Source: DATGFB01 sp032160545 | GTDB taxonomy: Bacteria; Actinomycetota; Actinomycetes; Mycobacteriales; Jatrophihabitantaceae | Assembly: GCA_032160545.1 (NCBI GenBank) | Contig: JAVHVN010000115.1 | Location: 1 to 50,028 of the forward strand | DNA length: 50,028 nt | Direction of reading: 5' to 3' | In this document: piece by piece, positions 7,828 to 16,248 of the stretch | Layout of the letters: every line of letters begins with the position of its first letter | Numbering within the stretch: the first letter of the stretch is position 1 | Program-made: the position numbers and the translations under genes | Notes under the pieces: generated by a model | What the model was told of the DNA's origin: nothing | Seen by the model: only the letters and a program-made list of their open reading frames with translations | Database searches by the model: none

Positions 7828-9354
7828 TCACATCATGTGCCGGACGACATCGATTTCAGACGGCTTCGCCGTGGCCGACGCGGCAATCTCCGCGCTCACC
7901 CGGCCGTCCTTGAGCACGAGGATGCGATCGGCGAGGCCGATGATCTCCTCGAGCGATTCGGTGCACAGCAGCACGCCGACACCCCGCGCGGCGAGCCCCC
8001 GCAGCAGCGTGTAGATCTCCTCGCGGGTGCCCACGTCGATGCCGCGCGTCGGGTCGTCGAGCACGAGCACGCGGCACTCGCGGGCCATCCAGCGCGCGAA
8101 GACCGCCTTCTGCTGATTGCCGCCGGACAGCTCACCAATCGGTGTCGACAGGGACTCGGTCTTCACCTGCAACCGGTTCGCCAGCTGCGCCGCCGTGGCC
8201 CACTCATCGCGCAGGCGTAGCAACCGGGTCCACCGAGAGGTGAGCATGTCGAGGAACCCGATGGAGATGTTCGAGCGGACGGACATCGTCGTGAACAGCG
8301 AGTCCGTCGCGCGCTCGGGCGGGACGTAGAAGACGCCGCTCTTGACCGCGAGCGGCACCGTCCAGCGTGGCTGGTGCCGGCCGGCGACCTCGATCGAGCC
8401 GGAGTCGAGTCGGGTGGCCCCGGCCAGCGCGGCGGCGAGTTCGGACTTGCCCGACCCGACGACACCGGCCACACCGACGACCTCGCCCGGGCGGACGGTC
8501 AGGTCGACGTCGGCGAAGACACCTGTCTTGGTCGCGCCGGTGACCCGGATGACCGGCTCGGCCGAGACGGCACCGCGCTGCTCGTCCTCGCGGTAGTAGT
8601 CGGTGCTGCGCTCGCGGCCGACCATCAGCTCGTGCAGGCGGTCGAGGGCGACGTCGTCGCTGGGCAACGTGTCGATGACCCGGCCGTCGCGCAGCACCAG
8701 CAACCGGCTGCTGAGCCGCAGGACGTCCTGCAGGATGTGCGAGACGTAGATGAACGACGCGCGCGGCCGCCACCGCTCGATCAGCGAGAAGAGCAGCTCG
8801 GCCTCGTGCTCGCTGAGCGCGCTGGTCGGCTCGTCGAGAAGGATCAATGCCGGACGCTCGGCTAGCTGCGCCGACGCGAACGCTTTGGCGATCTCGACGA
8901 GCTGCCGTTGCGGGTAACTCAGTTCGGCGACGAGCGCATCGGGACGGATGTCGTCGATGTGCATCTCGCGCAACAGCTCTCCGGCGGCCGCGCGCAACCG
9001 CCGCGCCCGCAGTCCTCGCCCGCGAACGAGCGCCTCGCGGCCGAGATAGATGTTCTCGTAGACGCGTAGCGACTCGACGAGCGCCTGCTCCTGCACCACG
9101 ACCGAGACGCCGAGGGCGGAGAGCCGGCGCGGGTCGCCCAGCGGCGCGTGCACGTCGTCCACTGTCATCGTCCCGGTGTCGGGGCGGACCGTCCCGCTGA
9201 GCACGCCGATGAGAGTCGACTTGCCGGCGCCGTTCTCGCCGATCAGGCCGAGCACCTCACCGGTATGCACCTCGAGCGACACCTCGCGCAGGGCGCGCAC
9301 GGCTCCGTAGCTCTTGGAGATACCGGTCAGGGTGACCGTCGACGTTGCAGGCAA
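7828..9354 (-). CDS. Sugar-type ABC transporter ATP-binding protein with two nucleotide-binding domains (RbsA/XylG-like)
   Basis: A 508-residue tandem ATPase. Domain 1 (about 1-235) has Walker A GENGAGKST, a family-typical degenerate signature LSYPQRQLVEIAKAF, and Walker B ILLDEPTSAL. Domain 2 (about 260-500) has the shortened P-loop GVVGSGKSELA, signature LSGGNQQKAVFARWMA and Walker B VLVLDDPTRGID. This double arrangement is standard for ribose/xylose-class importers. The start appears to be TTG at 9354 with GGAG eight bases upstream; homology begins shortly after, so no later start is better. It energises the neighbouring permease. Confidence 0.92.
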   Translation of the reverse strand: MPATSTVTLTGISKSYGAVRALREVSLEVHTGEVLGLIGENGAGKSTLIGVLSGTVRPDTGTMTVDDVHAPLGDPRRLSALGVSVVVQEQALVESLRVYENIYLGREALVRGRGLRARRLRAAAGELLREMHIDDIRPDALVAELSYPQRQLVEIAKAFASAQLAERPALILLDEPTSALSEHEAELLFSLIERWRPRASFIYVSHILQDVLRLSSRLLVLRDGRVIDTLPSDDVALDRLHELMVGRERSTDYYREDEQRGAVSAEPVIRVTGATKTGVFADVDLTVRPGEVVGVAGVVGSGKSELAAALAGATRLDSGSIEVAGRHQPRWTVPLAVKSGVFYVPPERATDSLFTTMSVRSNISIGFLDMLTSRWTRLLRLRDEWATAAQLANRLQVKTESLSTPIGELSGGNQQKAVFARWMARECRVLVLDDPTRGIDVGTREEIYTLLRGLAARGVGVLLCTESLEEIIGLADRILVLKDGRVSAEIAASATAKPSEIDVVRHMM

Positions 9355-9415
9355 GTCGCTCAGCTCCGAGTAAGCGAAGGCGGTGATGTTGCGGCGGTCA
9401 CGCGACTAATCCGAC

Positions 9416-10720
9416 TCATGCCACCAGCGAGCTCTTGAACTCGAACAGCGGGCCGCTCTTGAAGGCGGCCGAGTACTGGCTGCGCACCGAGGCGATGTCG
9501 GCGGAATCCCAGGCGGAGTTGAGCTTGTACTGATCCTGGGCGATGCCGGCGTAGTACTCCTTGGGGTCGATCGGGTTGAGCAGGGTCTGCGGGTCCCAAT
9601 CGGTCGGGTGCAGGGCCTTGCTCATCTTCGCCCAGTCGAACGGCAGCGTGGCGCCGTAGATGCCGGTGAGCACCTTGCTGGCGCTGTCGGGCGTTACGAG
9701 CAGTGCGCCCTGCGAGATGAACTTCTCCGGCAGCGTGAACGGCGCGCCGTTGAGCACATCGAATACCGTCACGCCGAGCAGACCGGCGGTGAGGCCGCCG
9801 ATCGTCGCGCTGGTCAGGTACTGCTTGCCGTCGGCGATGTACTGGATGTTCTGCTTGTTGCCGTCGAAGCCGGTGACGATCTTGCCCTTGATGCCCTGGG
9901 CGTCGAGGGCGGCGATCACGCCGGCCGCCTCACTGTCGTTCTGCGCGAAGACACCGACGAAGTCCTTGACGGACGGCAGCACGTTGGTGAACGACTTGCG
10001 CGCGTCCTCGGCGATCCAGTTGCCGGGTGTCGCCGTCACGATCTTGATGTTCGGGTAGTCCTTCAGCGTCTGGTTCAGGCCCGCGGTGCGCTGGTCGTCG
10101 GCGGACGAACCCTTCTGCCCGGGCACGTGGATGATCGTTCCGCTGCCGCCGACCTTGTCGAACAGGGCCTTCGCGGTCGCAGCGGCGATCTTCACCGACG
10201 GCGGCGTGATGAACCGGACCCACTTGTCGGCGTCAGCCGGCGTGTACCAGGCCGGCGCGGTGTACGAACTCGCGTAGAGGATGCCGGCCGACTGGCAGGC
10301 CTTGGTCACTGCGGCGGCCTGTGCCTCGGTGGCCGGCGTGCCGAAGATCGACTTGCCCCCGGCGGTGCGGACGTTGCCGACCTGCCCGATGGCGGTGTTG
10401 ACATTGCCCTGGTCCTCGAACGACGTCATCGAGCAGCCCAGCGCGCTCATCGCCTGCTTGCCGCCGTCGTTGAAGGCGACGAAGAAGTCGTTGGACAGCG
10501 TGGTCACCTGGCACCACGTCTTATCCGTCTTGATCTTGGCACCGCCGGCCGCGGCGTTCGACGCGGTCGTCGAACCACCGGGCTTGGACGAGCTGCACGC
10601 GGCGGCGCCGACCACGATGCCGGCGGCGCCGAGGACGGACAGGAACGCCCGCCGTGACATCGGGTCCGGGAAGGTGCCGTTCCGAGCGATGTCGACCAGC
10701 TGCGACTCGGTTGAAGCCAT
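9416..10720 (-). CDS. Sugar-type ABC transporter substrate-binding lipoprotein
   Basis: A 434-residue periplasmic-binding-protein-like lipoprotein. Its N-terminus has a twin-arginine sequence SRRAFL (RR at 23-24), a hydrophobic stretch and a lipobox ending in C42 (GAAAC), so it is probably exported by Tat or Sec and anchored outside the membrane. The mature part shows type I binding-protein features such as ALGCSMTSFEDQGN, VGVFAQNDSEAAG and TGFDGN. AAGGAG nine bases before ATG 10720 supports that start over ATG 10738. It presumably sets importer specificity. The low similarity I see to textbook ribose- or xylose-binding proteins leaves the ligand open. Confidence 0.9.
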   Translation of the reverse strand: MASTESQLVDIARNGTFPDPMSRRAFLSVLGAAGIVVGAAACSSSKPGGSTTASNAAAGGAKIKTDKTWCQVTTLSNDFFVAFNDGGKQAMSALGCSMTSFEDQGNVNTAIGQVGNVRTAGGKSIFGTPATEAQAAAVTKACQSAGILYASSYTAPAWYTPADADKWVRFITPPSVKIAAATAKALFDKVGGSGTIIHVPGQKGSSADDQRTAGLNQTLKDYPNIKIVTATPGNWIAEDARKSFTNVLPSVKDFVGVFAQNDSEAAGVIAALDAQGIKGKIVTGFDGNKQNIQYIADGKQYLTSATIGGLTAGLLGVTVFDVLNGAPFTLPEKFISQGALLVTPDSASKVLTGIYGATLPFDWAKMSKALHPTDWDPQTLLNPIDPKEYYAGIAQDQYKLNSAWDSADIASVRSQYSAAFKSGPLFEFKSSLVA

Positions 10721-10760
10721 GGTGCGCATCTCCTTCATTGAGATGTTCGGGTGCCCGGGA

Positions 10761-11684
10761 TCAGGCGGGTAGCAGGTGCTGGACGAACCAGTTCGCGGCC
10801 TCGTCGGCGGCGACCGCGAGCTTGTCGCGGTCGCTGTACAGCGTCATGTGCGAGGTGTGCGGCAGAACGACGAGCTTCTTCTTCTCGGTGGGGATCCGGT
10901 TGTAGCTCTCGATCTCGAGGTCCCAGAGGGTGAGGTCGTCTCCCTCGGCGACGATCATGAGAGTCGGCGTGTCGTAGATCCGCGTGACGAACGGACCGAC
11001 GTCGTAGTTGAGCAGCAGGTCCACCGACTCCATCGTGCTGAGGTTCTGATAGAGCGGTGCCTCGGTCTGCTGCAGCGCGGCGAAGGTCGTCTTCGTCTCG
11101 GGGAACGGCCAGGACGACAGCTCCTCGTCCGGCGTGGTGCTCGCATGGGGGATGTAGAGCCGCTTGCTCGGGTCCTCGTAGCGCAGCTGACGGTCCTCGA
11201 GGATCGCCTGCCACAACCGGCGGTAGCCGAGCGTGCCGTGCACCCGGCGCATGTTGCGGTAGCCGTCGACCACCGGGATCTGGCTGACGATCACCTTCAC
11301 CCGCGGGTCGGTCGCCGCCGCGACGAGCACATGGCCGCCGGAGTACGAGATGCCCCAGGCACCTATCCGGTCGGGGTCGACGCCGTCGGCACGCTCGAGG
11401 AAGCTGATCGCGTTCTGGTAGTCGCGGATCTGCGCCCACGGATCGAGGTGCTGGCGGGGCTCACCGTCGGAGACCCCGAGGTTGCGGTAGTCGAACACCA
11501 GCGCGGCGATGCCCTCGGCAGCGAACCGCTCTGCGTAGTACGGCATCACCAGCTCGCGGACGTAGCACCAGCCGCCGGCCAGGACGACCGCGGGCACGGG
11601 GGCGCCATCCGCGCCGTCGGGCCGGTACAGCCAGCCCCGGACGGTGCTGCCTTCGCTCTCGAACTCGACGTCTTCGCGGCGCAT
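10761..11684 (-). CDS. Alpha/beta hydrolase
   Basis: A 307-residue single-domain hydrolase without a signal peptide, so cytosolic. The nucleophile elbow is S113 in WGISYSGGHV. FDYRNLGVSDG marks the oxyanion region, IVAEGDDLTLWD supplies the acid, and LPHTSHMTLYSD the catalytic His. It is the first gene of the minus-strand importer operon, about 125 bases downstream of a candidate promoter. An ester or amide cleavage early in the pathway fits its place, but the substrate is not known. Dienelactone-hydrolase-like and cocaine-esterase-like relatives are alternatives. Confidence 0.85.
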   Translation of the reverse strand: MRREDVEFESEGSTVRGWLYRPDGADGAPVPAVVLAGGWCYVRELVMPYYAERFAAEGIAALVFDYRNLGVSDGEPRQHLDPWAQIRDYQNAISFLERADGVDPDRIGAWGISYSGGHVLVAAATDPRVKVIVSQIPVVDGYRNMRRVHGTLGYRRLWQAILEDRQLRYEDPSKRLYIPHASTTPDEELSSWPFPETKTTFAALQQTEAPLYQNLSTMESVDLLLNYDVGPFVTRIYDTPTLMIVAEGDDLTLWDLEIESYNRIPTEKKKLVVLPHTSHMTLYSDRDKLAVAADEAANWFVQHLLPA

Positions 11685-11807
11685 CGCAGCCTCTCGAAAG
11701 GTGGAAAGAGCAGAGGTTCCCTCACCGACGCGGTTGCTGAGTCATCGCGTCGTGTCGTGTTCCGGCTGGCTGATCGGGCCGCGCCGTTCAGATCGAGGTG
11801 CGGATCA

Positions 11808-11836
11808 GAATGAGCCAACCGAAACATGGTTGTCAA
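11808..11836 (-). promoter_or_regulatory. Candidate sigma-70-type promoter of the hydrolase/ABC/SDR operon
   Basis: On the minus strand a perfect -35 hexamer TTGACA (11831-11836) is followed after 17 bases by CATTCT (11808-11813), a weak -10. It would leave a leader of roughly 115-120 bases before ATG 11684. Prediction only. Confidence 0.45.
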
Positions 11837-11880
11837 GTAGCACTTTACGGCTGGATCTTGGAAGTCGGCGAGGTTTCACT

Positions 11881-11897
11881 GTCCAGTCACACTGGAC
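11881..11897. promoter_or_regulatory. Perfect 17-bp palindromic operator candidate
   Basis: GTCCAGTCACACTGGAC has two perfect 7-bp arms around CAC. It lies in the divergent control region between the importer operon and the E1/ligase operon, overlaps the candidate -35 of the plus-strand promoter and sits about 45 bp upstream of the minus-strand one. One repressor dimer could control both directions. The XRE-cupin regulator at 15628-16230 is the obvious local candidate, which is inference. Confidence 0.6.
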
Positions 11898-11921
11898 GGC
11901 CGGCAATCGGGCGGATACATT
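11893..11921 (+). promoter_or_regulatory. Candidate promoter of the E1/acyl-CoA ligase operon
   Basis: TGGACG (11893-11898) and TACATT (11916-11921) are spaced by 17 bases, each matching four of six consensus bases. The -35 overlaps the right arm of the 17-bp palindrome. Transcription would start near 11928, about 33 bases before the preferred GTG at 11961. Confidence 0.4.
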
Positions 11922-11960
11922 TCCGACACACCCCGGGTGAACGCCGAGGGGGACTCCCGC

Positions 11961-13955
11961 GTGCTGGACAGGACTTCGATGAACCGCGATCAGCTGCTCG
12001 ACGCCTACCTGCGGATGGCGGTCATCCGCAGGATGGAGCAGCGCATCGCCGTGCTCTACCGCGACGGTCTGGTGCCCGGTTTCGTGCACACCTCGGTCGG
12101 TCAGGAAGCGTGTGCTGTGGGCGCGCTGTACCACGCGCGCCCGAGCGACGTGATCACCTCGACGCACCGCGGCCACGGGCACGTGCTGGCCAAGGGGCTG
12201 CCGCCGCGGGCGATGCTCGCCGAGCTGATGGGCAAGGAGACCGGCGCGTGTCGCGGCCGCGGCGGATCGATGCACGTAGCCGACCCGAGCATCGGCATCT
12301 TCGGCGCCAACGGCATCGTCGGGGCCGGCCTGCCGATCGCGCTCGGCGCCGCGCACGCCTTCCAGATGCGCGGCGAGGACGGTGTGGTCGTCGCCTTCTT
12401 CGGCGACGGCGCGGTTGCAACCGGTGCGTTCCACGAGTCGCTCAACCTGGCCGCACTGCGCAACCTGCCTGTCGTGTTCTTCTGCGAGAACAACCGCTAT
12501 TCGGAGTTCTCGCGCGCGGCGGACCAGCACCCGGTGGAACTCTCGCAGCGGGCGCTCGCCTACGGCATGCCGTTCGTCCACCTGTCCGGCAACGACGTCT
12601 CAGCCGTCGCCGACGGCATGGCGGAGGTGTTCGAGAAGGTCCGCGCCGGCGGCGGCCCGCACCTCGTCGAGGGCCTCACCTGGCGGGTCGGCGGCCACTA
12701 CGAGGGGGACGAGCAGCGCTACCGCGACCGTGCGGAGTTCGACGACGTCACGGCCAGCGACCCGCTCACGGTCGCGGGGCGTCGCCTGCTGGAGCTCGGT
12801 GTCGCACGCGAACAGCTCGATGCGCTGGACGGGCGCGCGGACGAGGTCGTCGCCGACGCCGAGGAGTTCGCGCGATCGTCCCCGTCGCCGGAGCAGTCCA
12901 GCGCGGCCGATTACGTGTACGCGCCGCGTCGTCACGTCCCACTCGAACCCGCAGGCGAACCAGGAGCCGAACCCGCACCCGGCGGCCCGCCCTTGTCGGG
13001 CTCGAGGATCCTGCGCCAGGCGTTGCGCGACGCGCTCGCCGACGACCCTTCCGTCTTCCTCGCCGGAATCGACGTCGCGGGCGGCAACGTCTTCGGCATC
13101 ACCCGCGGGCTGCACGACGATTTCCCCGACCGCGTCCTCGACACCCCGATCGCCGAGACCGCGATCATGGGAGTCGGCGTCGGCTCGGCGATGGCCGGTC
13201 TGCGTCCCGTCGTCGAGCTGATGTACCTCGACTTCCTCGGCGTCTGCTTCGACCAGATCATCAACCAGGCGGCGAAGCTGCGGTTCATGACGGGTGGCGC
13301 CGTGTCGGTGCCGCTGGTCATCCGCACCCAGTTCGGGTCGGGACGGTCGTCAGGCAGCCAGCACTCGCAGAGCCTCGAGGCGCTGATGGCGCACATCCCC
13401 GGCCTGACCGTGGTGATGCCGAGCTCGGGGCCGGACATGTACGGGCTGCTGCGGACGGCGATAGAGGACGACAACCCGGTGGTGTTCATCGAGAACCGGT
13501 TGCTCTACGAGAAGAAGTGGCCGGCGCCGGACCCGGGCCATCGCGTACCGCTGGGCCAGGCGCGGGTCGTCCGTCCCGGGAGCGACGTCACCATCGTGTC
13601 GTGGTCGCGCATGGTGCTCGACGCGCTCGACGCGGCATCGACCCTGGCCGACGAGGGCATCGACGCCGAGGTGATCGATCTGCGCACGATCGTCCCGTTG
13701 GATCGCGACACGGTGCTCGCGTCCTTCGCGAGGACGAACCGGATGGTGATCGCACAGGAGGCGGTCCTCGACTTCGGGGTCGGCGCCGAGCTTGCCGCGC
13801 TCGCGGTGCGTGAGGGCTTCTGGTCGCTCGACGCGCCGGTCGTGCGTGTCGGAGCCGCGTACTCCCCCGCGCCTTACGCGCCGATCCTCGAGCAGCAGTG
13901 GCGAGCGGGGCCGGACGACATCGTGCGCGCGGTCCGTGAGGTAGTTGCATGCTGA
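11961..13955 (+). CDS. Fused alpha-beta E1 subunit of a 2-oxoacid/acetoin-type dehydrogenase
   Basis: A 664-residue thiamine-diphosphate enzyme. The N-terminal half is E1-alpha, with HTSVGQEACAVG, THRGHGHVLAKG and the ThDP motif from GDGAVATG to the paired Asn of FFCENN. A Pro/Gly/Ala-rich linker (about 305-345) leads into E1-beta, with VFLAGIDVAGGN, DTPIAETAIMGVGVG, GSQHSQSLEALMAHIPGL and the transketolase C-terminal domain. Such enzymes decarboxylate 2-oxoacids or cleave acetoin and pass the acyl group to a lipoyl E2. No E2 or E3 gene is in the window. GTG 11961 with GAGGGGG eight bases upstream is preferred to GTG 11937. It overlaps the ligase by seven bases. Confidence 0.87.
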   Translation: MLDRTSMNRDQLLDAYLRMAVIRRMEQRIAVLYRDGLVPGFVHTSVGQEACAVGALYHARPSDVITSTHRGHGHVLAKGLPPRAMLAELMGKETGACRGRGGSMHVADPSIGIFGANGIVGAGLPIALGAAHAFQMRGEDGVVVAFFGDGAVATGAFHESLNLAALRNLPVVFFCENNRYSEFSRAADQHPVELSQRALAYGMPFVHLSGNDVSAVADGMAEVFEKVRAGGGPHLVEGLTWRVGGHYEGDEQRYRDRAEFDDVTASDPLTVAGRRLLELGVAREQLDALDGRADEVVADAEEFARSSPSPEQSSAADYVYAPRRHVPLEPAGEPGAEPAPGGPPLSGSRILRQALRDALADDPSVFLAGIDVAGGNVFGITRGLHDDFPDRVLDTPIAETAIMGVGVGSAMAGLRPVVELMYLDFLGVCFDQIINQAAKLRFMTGGAVSVPLVIRTQFGSGRSSGSQHSQSLEALMAHIPGLTVVMPSSGPDMYGLLRTAIEDDNPVVFIENRLLYEKKWPAPDPGHRVPLGQARVVRPGSDVTIVSWSRMVLDALDAASTLADEGIDAEVIDLRTIVPLDRDTVLASFARTNRMVIAQEAVLDFGVGAELAALAVREGFWSLDAPVVRVGAAYSPAPYAPILEQQWRAGPDDIVRAVREVVAC

Positions 13956-15553
13956 GTCCGACCCGACCGCACGTGCTGCCGTACGACCTCCCGGACGAGA
14001 CGCTGGCTGATCGGCTGCGGAACGCGGCGGCGGCAGATCCTTCCGCGCCGGCGGTCGTCGACGCCGACGTGACACTCAGCTACTCGCAGTTGCTGTCGGC
14101 CGCGACCGCCATCGCGGGGGGCTTGCGGGCGCGCGGCGTCGGGCCGGGCGACCGCGTGATGACACAGCTCCCGAACCTGTGGGAGGCGGTCGCGGTCTCG
14201 TGGGGCGTCTTCCTCGCGGGCGGCGTGCTCGTCCCGGTCGTCCCGATCTACCGGGCTCACGAGCTGCGGTTCATCGTCGAGCAGACCGGTGCCGCGGCAG
14301 TGGTCGCACCGGCCGAATTCCGCGGCTACCCCCATGCCGCGGAGTTGCGCTCCGTGCTGGACGACCTCTCGTCCCGCGCCGCACTCGTCAGCGTGCGCGG
14401 CTCGTCCCCCGGCGCCGAACCGCTGGAGGCACTGCTCGCCGCGCCACCCGATGCGCTGCCCTCGGCGCGGGCCGAGGACATCGCGGTCGTGCTCTACACC
14501 TCAGGCACGACTGCCGCGCCGAAGGGCGCGCTGCACAGCTCGCAGACGCTGCTCGCCGAGGTGCGCGACATCGCCGGCTGGTGCGGGCTGAGCGCGTCCG
14601 ACCACGTCTTCATGGCCTCGCCGCTGAGCCACATCACCGGTCTGAGCTACGGGATCGTGCTGCCCGTCGACCTGGGTTGTTCGGTCGTGCTGCAGGACCG
14701 GTGGAACGCAACCGACGCGGTGCGGATCATCGAGTCGAACCACTGCACGTTCACGGTGAGCGCGACCCCGTTCCTGCGCGGGCTGACGGAGGCATACTCG
14801 GCCCAGGCCCGGCAGAGCAATCTTCGGATCTTCGTGTGCGGTGGTGCCGACATCCCCGCCGGGCTCGTCCGCTCGGCACATGCCCTCATGGGCACGAGCG
14901 TCGTCCGGACGTACGGCTCGACCGAGCTGCCCACGTCCTCGATGGCCGACCCGTTCGGCGACCTCGACGTCGCGGCGGACGGCGAGGGCGTGCCGATGGG
15001 CCGCAACGAGATGGCGCTGCGCGCCGGTGACGGTGGAGTACCCGAGCTCGTCGTCCGCGGACCGGAGCTGTTCCTCGGCTATCTCGACCCGACACTCAAC
15101 GAGGCCGCGTTCACGGCGGACGGGTACTTCCGCACCGGTGATCAGGCCACGTTCGACGCCGACGGAACCGCGCACATCACCGGGCGGATCAAGGACATCA
15201 TCAATCGTGGCGGCGAGAAGTTCAGCGTCGCCGAGGTCGAGGCGGTGCTGCTGAGCCATCCGGCGGTCGCCGATGTGGCGGTGGTCGGCTACCCCGACCC
15301 GGTGCTCGTCGAGCGGGCCTGTGCCGTCGTCGTCCCGGCCCACGGGCTGACCCCCACCGTCGAGTCGTTGCGGTCGCACCTGGTCGCCGCGGGGCTGGCC
15401 GTACAGAAGGCGCCGGAGCTGCTCGTCCTCGTCGAGCAGCTGCCTCGCACCGCGAGCGGAAAGGTCCAGCGGTTCCGGTTGCGCGAGCAGGTCCGCGCTG
15501 AGCCTTCGTTCGCGCCGGCGGGGCAGGGCGCACCCACGCCCACGGATCGGTGA
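13949..15553 (+). CDS. AMP-forming acyl-CoA synthetase/ligase
   Basis: A 534-residue ANL-superfamily enzyme that activates a carboxylic acid to acyl-CoA via acyl-AMP. Core motifs are intact: YTSGTTAAPKG (A3 P-loop), the YGSTE adenine-site segment, FRTGD, GRIKDIINRGGEKFSVAEVE (hinge and A8), and the catalytic C-terminal Lys in TASGKVQR. It most resembles cyclohexanecarboxylate/short-chain fatty acid ligases rather than acetyl-CoA synthetase; exact specificity cannot be read. Its ATG sits inside the E1 stop region (seven-base overlap), so the two are translated together. It probably activates a product of the same pathway. Confidence 0.9.
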   Translation: MLSPTRPHVLPYDLPDETLADRLRNAAAADPSAPAVVDADVTLSYSQLLSAATAIAGGLRARGVGPGDRVMTQLPNLWEAVAVSWGVFLAGGVLVPVVPIYRAHELRFIVEQTGAAAVVAPAEFRGYPHAAELRSVLDDLSSRAALVSVRGSSPGAEPLEALLAAPPDALPSARAEDIAVVLYTSGTTAAPKGALHSSQTLLAEVRDIAGWCGLSASDHVFMASPLSHITGLSYGIVLPVDLGCSVVLQDRWNATDAVRIIESNHCTFTVSATPFLRGLTEAYSAQARQSNLRIFVCGGADIPAGLVRSAHALMGTSVVRTYGSTELPTSSMADPFGDLDVAADGEGVPMGRNEMALRAGDGGVPELVVRGPELFLGYLDPTLNEAAFTADGYFRTGDQATFDADGTAHITGRIKDIINRGGEKFSVAEVEAVLLSHPAVADVAVVGYPDPVLVERACAVVVPAHGLTPTVESLRSHLVAAGLAVQKAPELLVLVEQLPRTASGKVQRFRLREQVRAEPSFAPAGQGAPTPTDR

Positions 15554-15627
15554 GCCATGGTCGCGACGACGGGCCGCAGCCGTAGCCTTCTACCGGCGCG
15601 CACACCGACCTTTCCCGGGAGGGACCG

Positions 15628-16230
15628 ATGGCCCGATCGAGCAAGGCCGAGCGCACCTCCGCAAGCGGCATGAGCGTCTCGGTCGGCCAGAACGTGCGCC
15701 GCGAGCGCGTGCGGGCGGGCATCTCGGTGCGTGAACTGTCCCGGCGCCTCGGCGTCTCGGCGAGCTTCCTATCGCAGTTCGAACTCGGACAGAGCCAGGC
15801 CGCCGTGAGCACGCTGTTCGCGATCGCAAGCGAACTGAACCTGTCACTCGACGACCTGCTCGGCCACACGGTCGAGCCGGACAAGGGCGTCGGCAGCCGG
15901 CCCAGGAACCTCCGGCCGCCGGTCTCGGAGTACATGGCCTTCCAGACCGGCGTGCGCTGGCGACGGCTGGCCGACATCGGCGATGACCACATCGACTTCC
16001 TGCTCACCGAGTACGCGCCGGGCGCCGACTCCGCGCCCGGCGACCAGCCGCAGCGCCACAAGGGCAACGACTACGGCTTCGTCCTCGAGGGCACCCTGAC
16101 CGTGGTCATCAAGGGCCGGCGCCGGCGGGTCAAGGCCGGCAATGCCATCGCCATGCGTGGGGACGAGCCGCACCGGTTGCTCAACGAAACCGACGAGCTC
16201 GTCCGCGCCGTCTGGTTCGTCACTGCTTGA
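15628..16230 (+). CDS. XRE-family HTH regulator with C-terminal cupin domain
   Basis: A 200-residue transcription factor: an N-terminal Cro/C1 HTH (about 20-75; VGQNVRRERVRAG, ISVRELSRRLGVSASFLSQ) and a C-terminal cupin (about 115-195; HKGNDYGFVLEGTLTVVIKG, GNAIAMRGDEPHRLLNETDE) that would sense a small ligand or metal. GGGAGGG lies five bases before ATG 15628. It follows the ligase by 74 bases, so it may be partly cotranscribed. This architecture commonly regulates adjacent catabolic genes, making it the best candidate for binding the palindrome at 11881-11897. Confidence 0.9.
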   Translation: MARSSKAERTSASGMSVSVGQNVRRERVRAGISVRELSRRLGVSASFLSQFELGQSQAAVSTLFAIASELNLSLDDLLGHTVEPDKGVGSRPRNLRPPVSEYMAFQTGVRWRRLADIGDDHIDFLLTEYAPGADSAPGDQPQRHKGNDYGFVLEGTLTVVIKGRRRRVKAGNAIAMRGDEPHRLLNETDELVRAVWFVTA

Positions 16231-16248
16231 TCCGTGCGTGGCGCGCGC

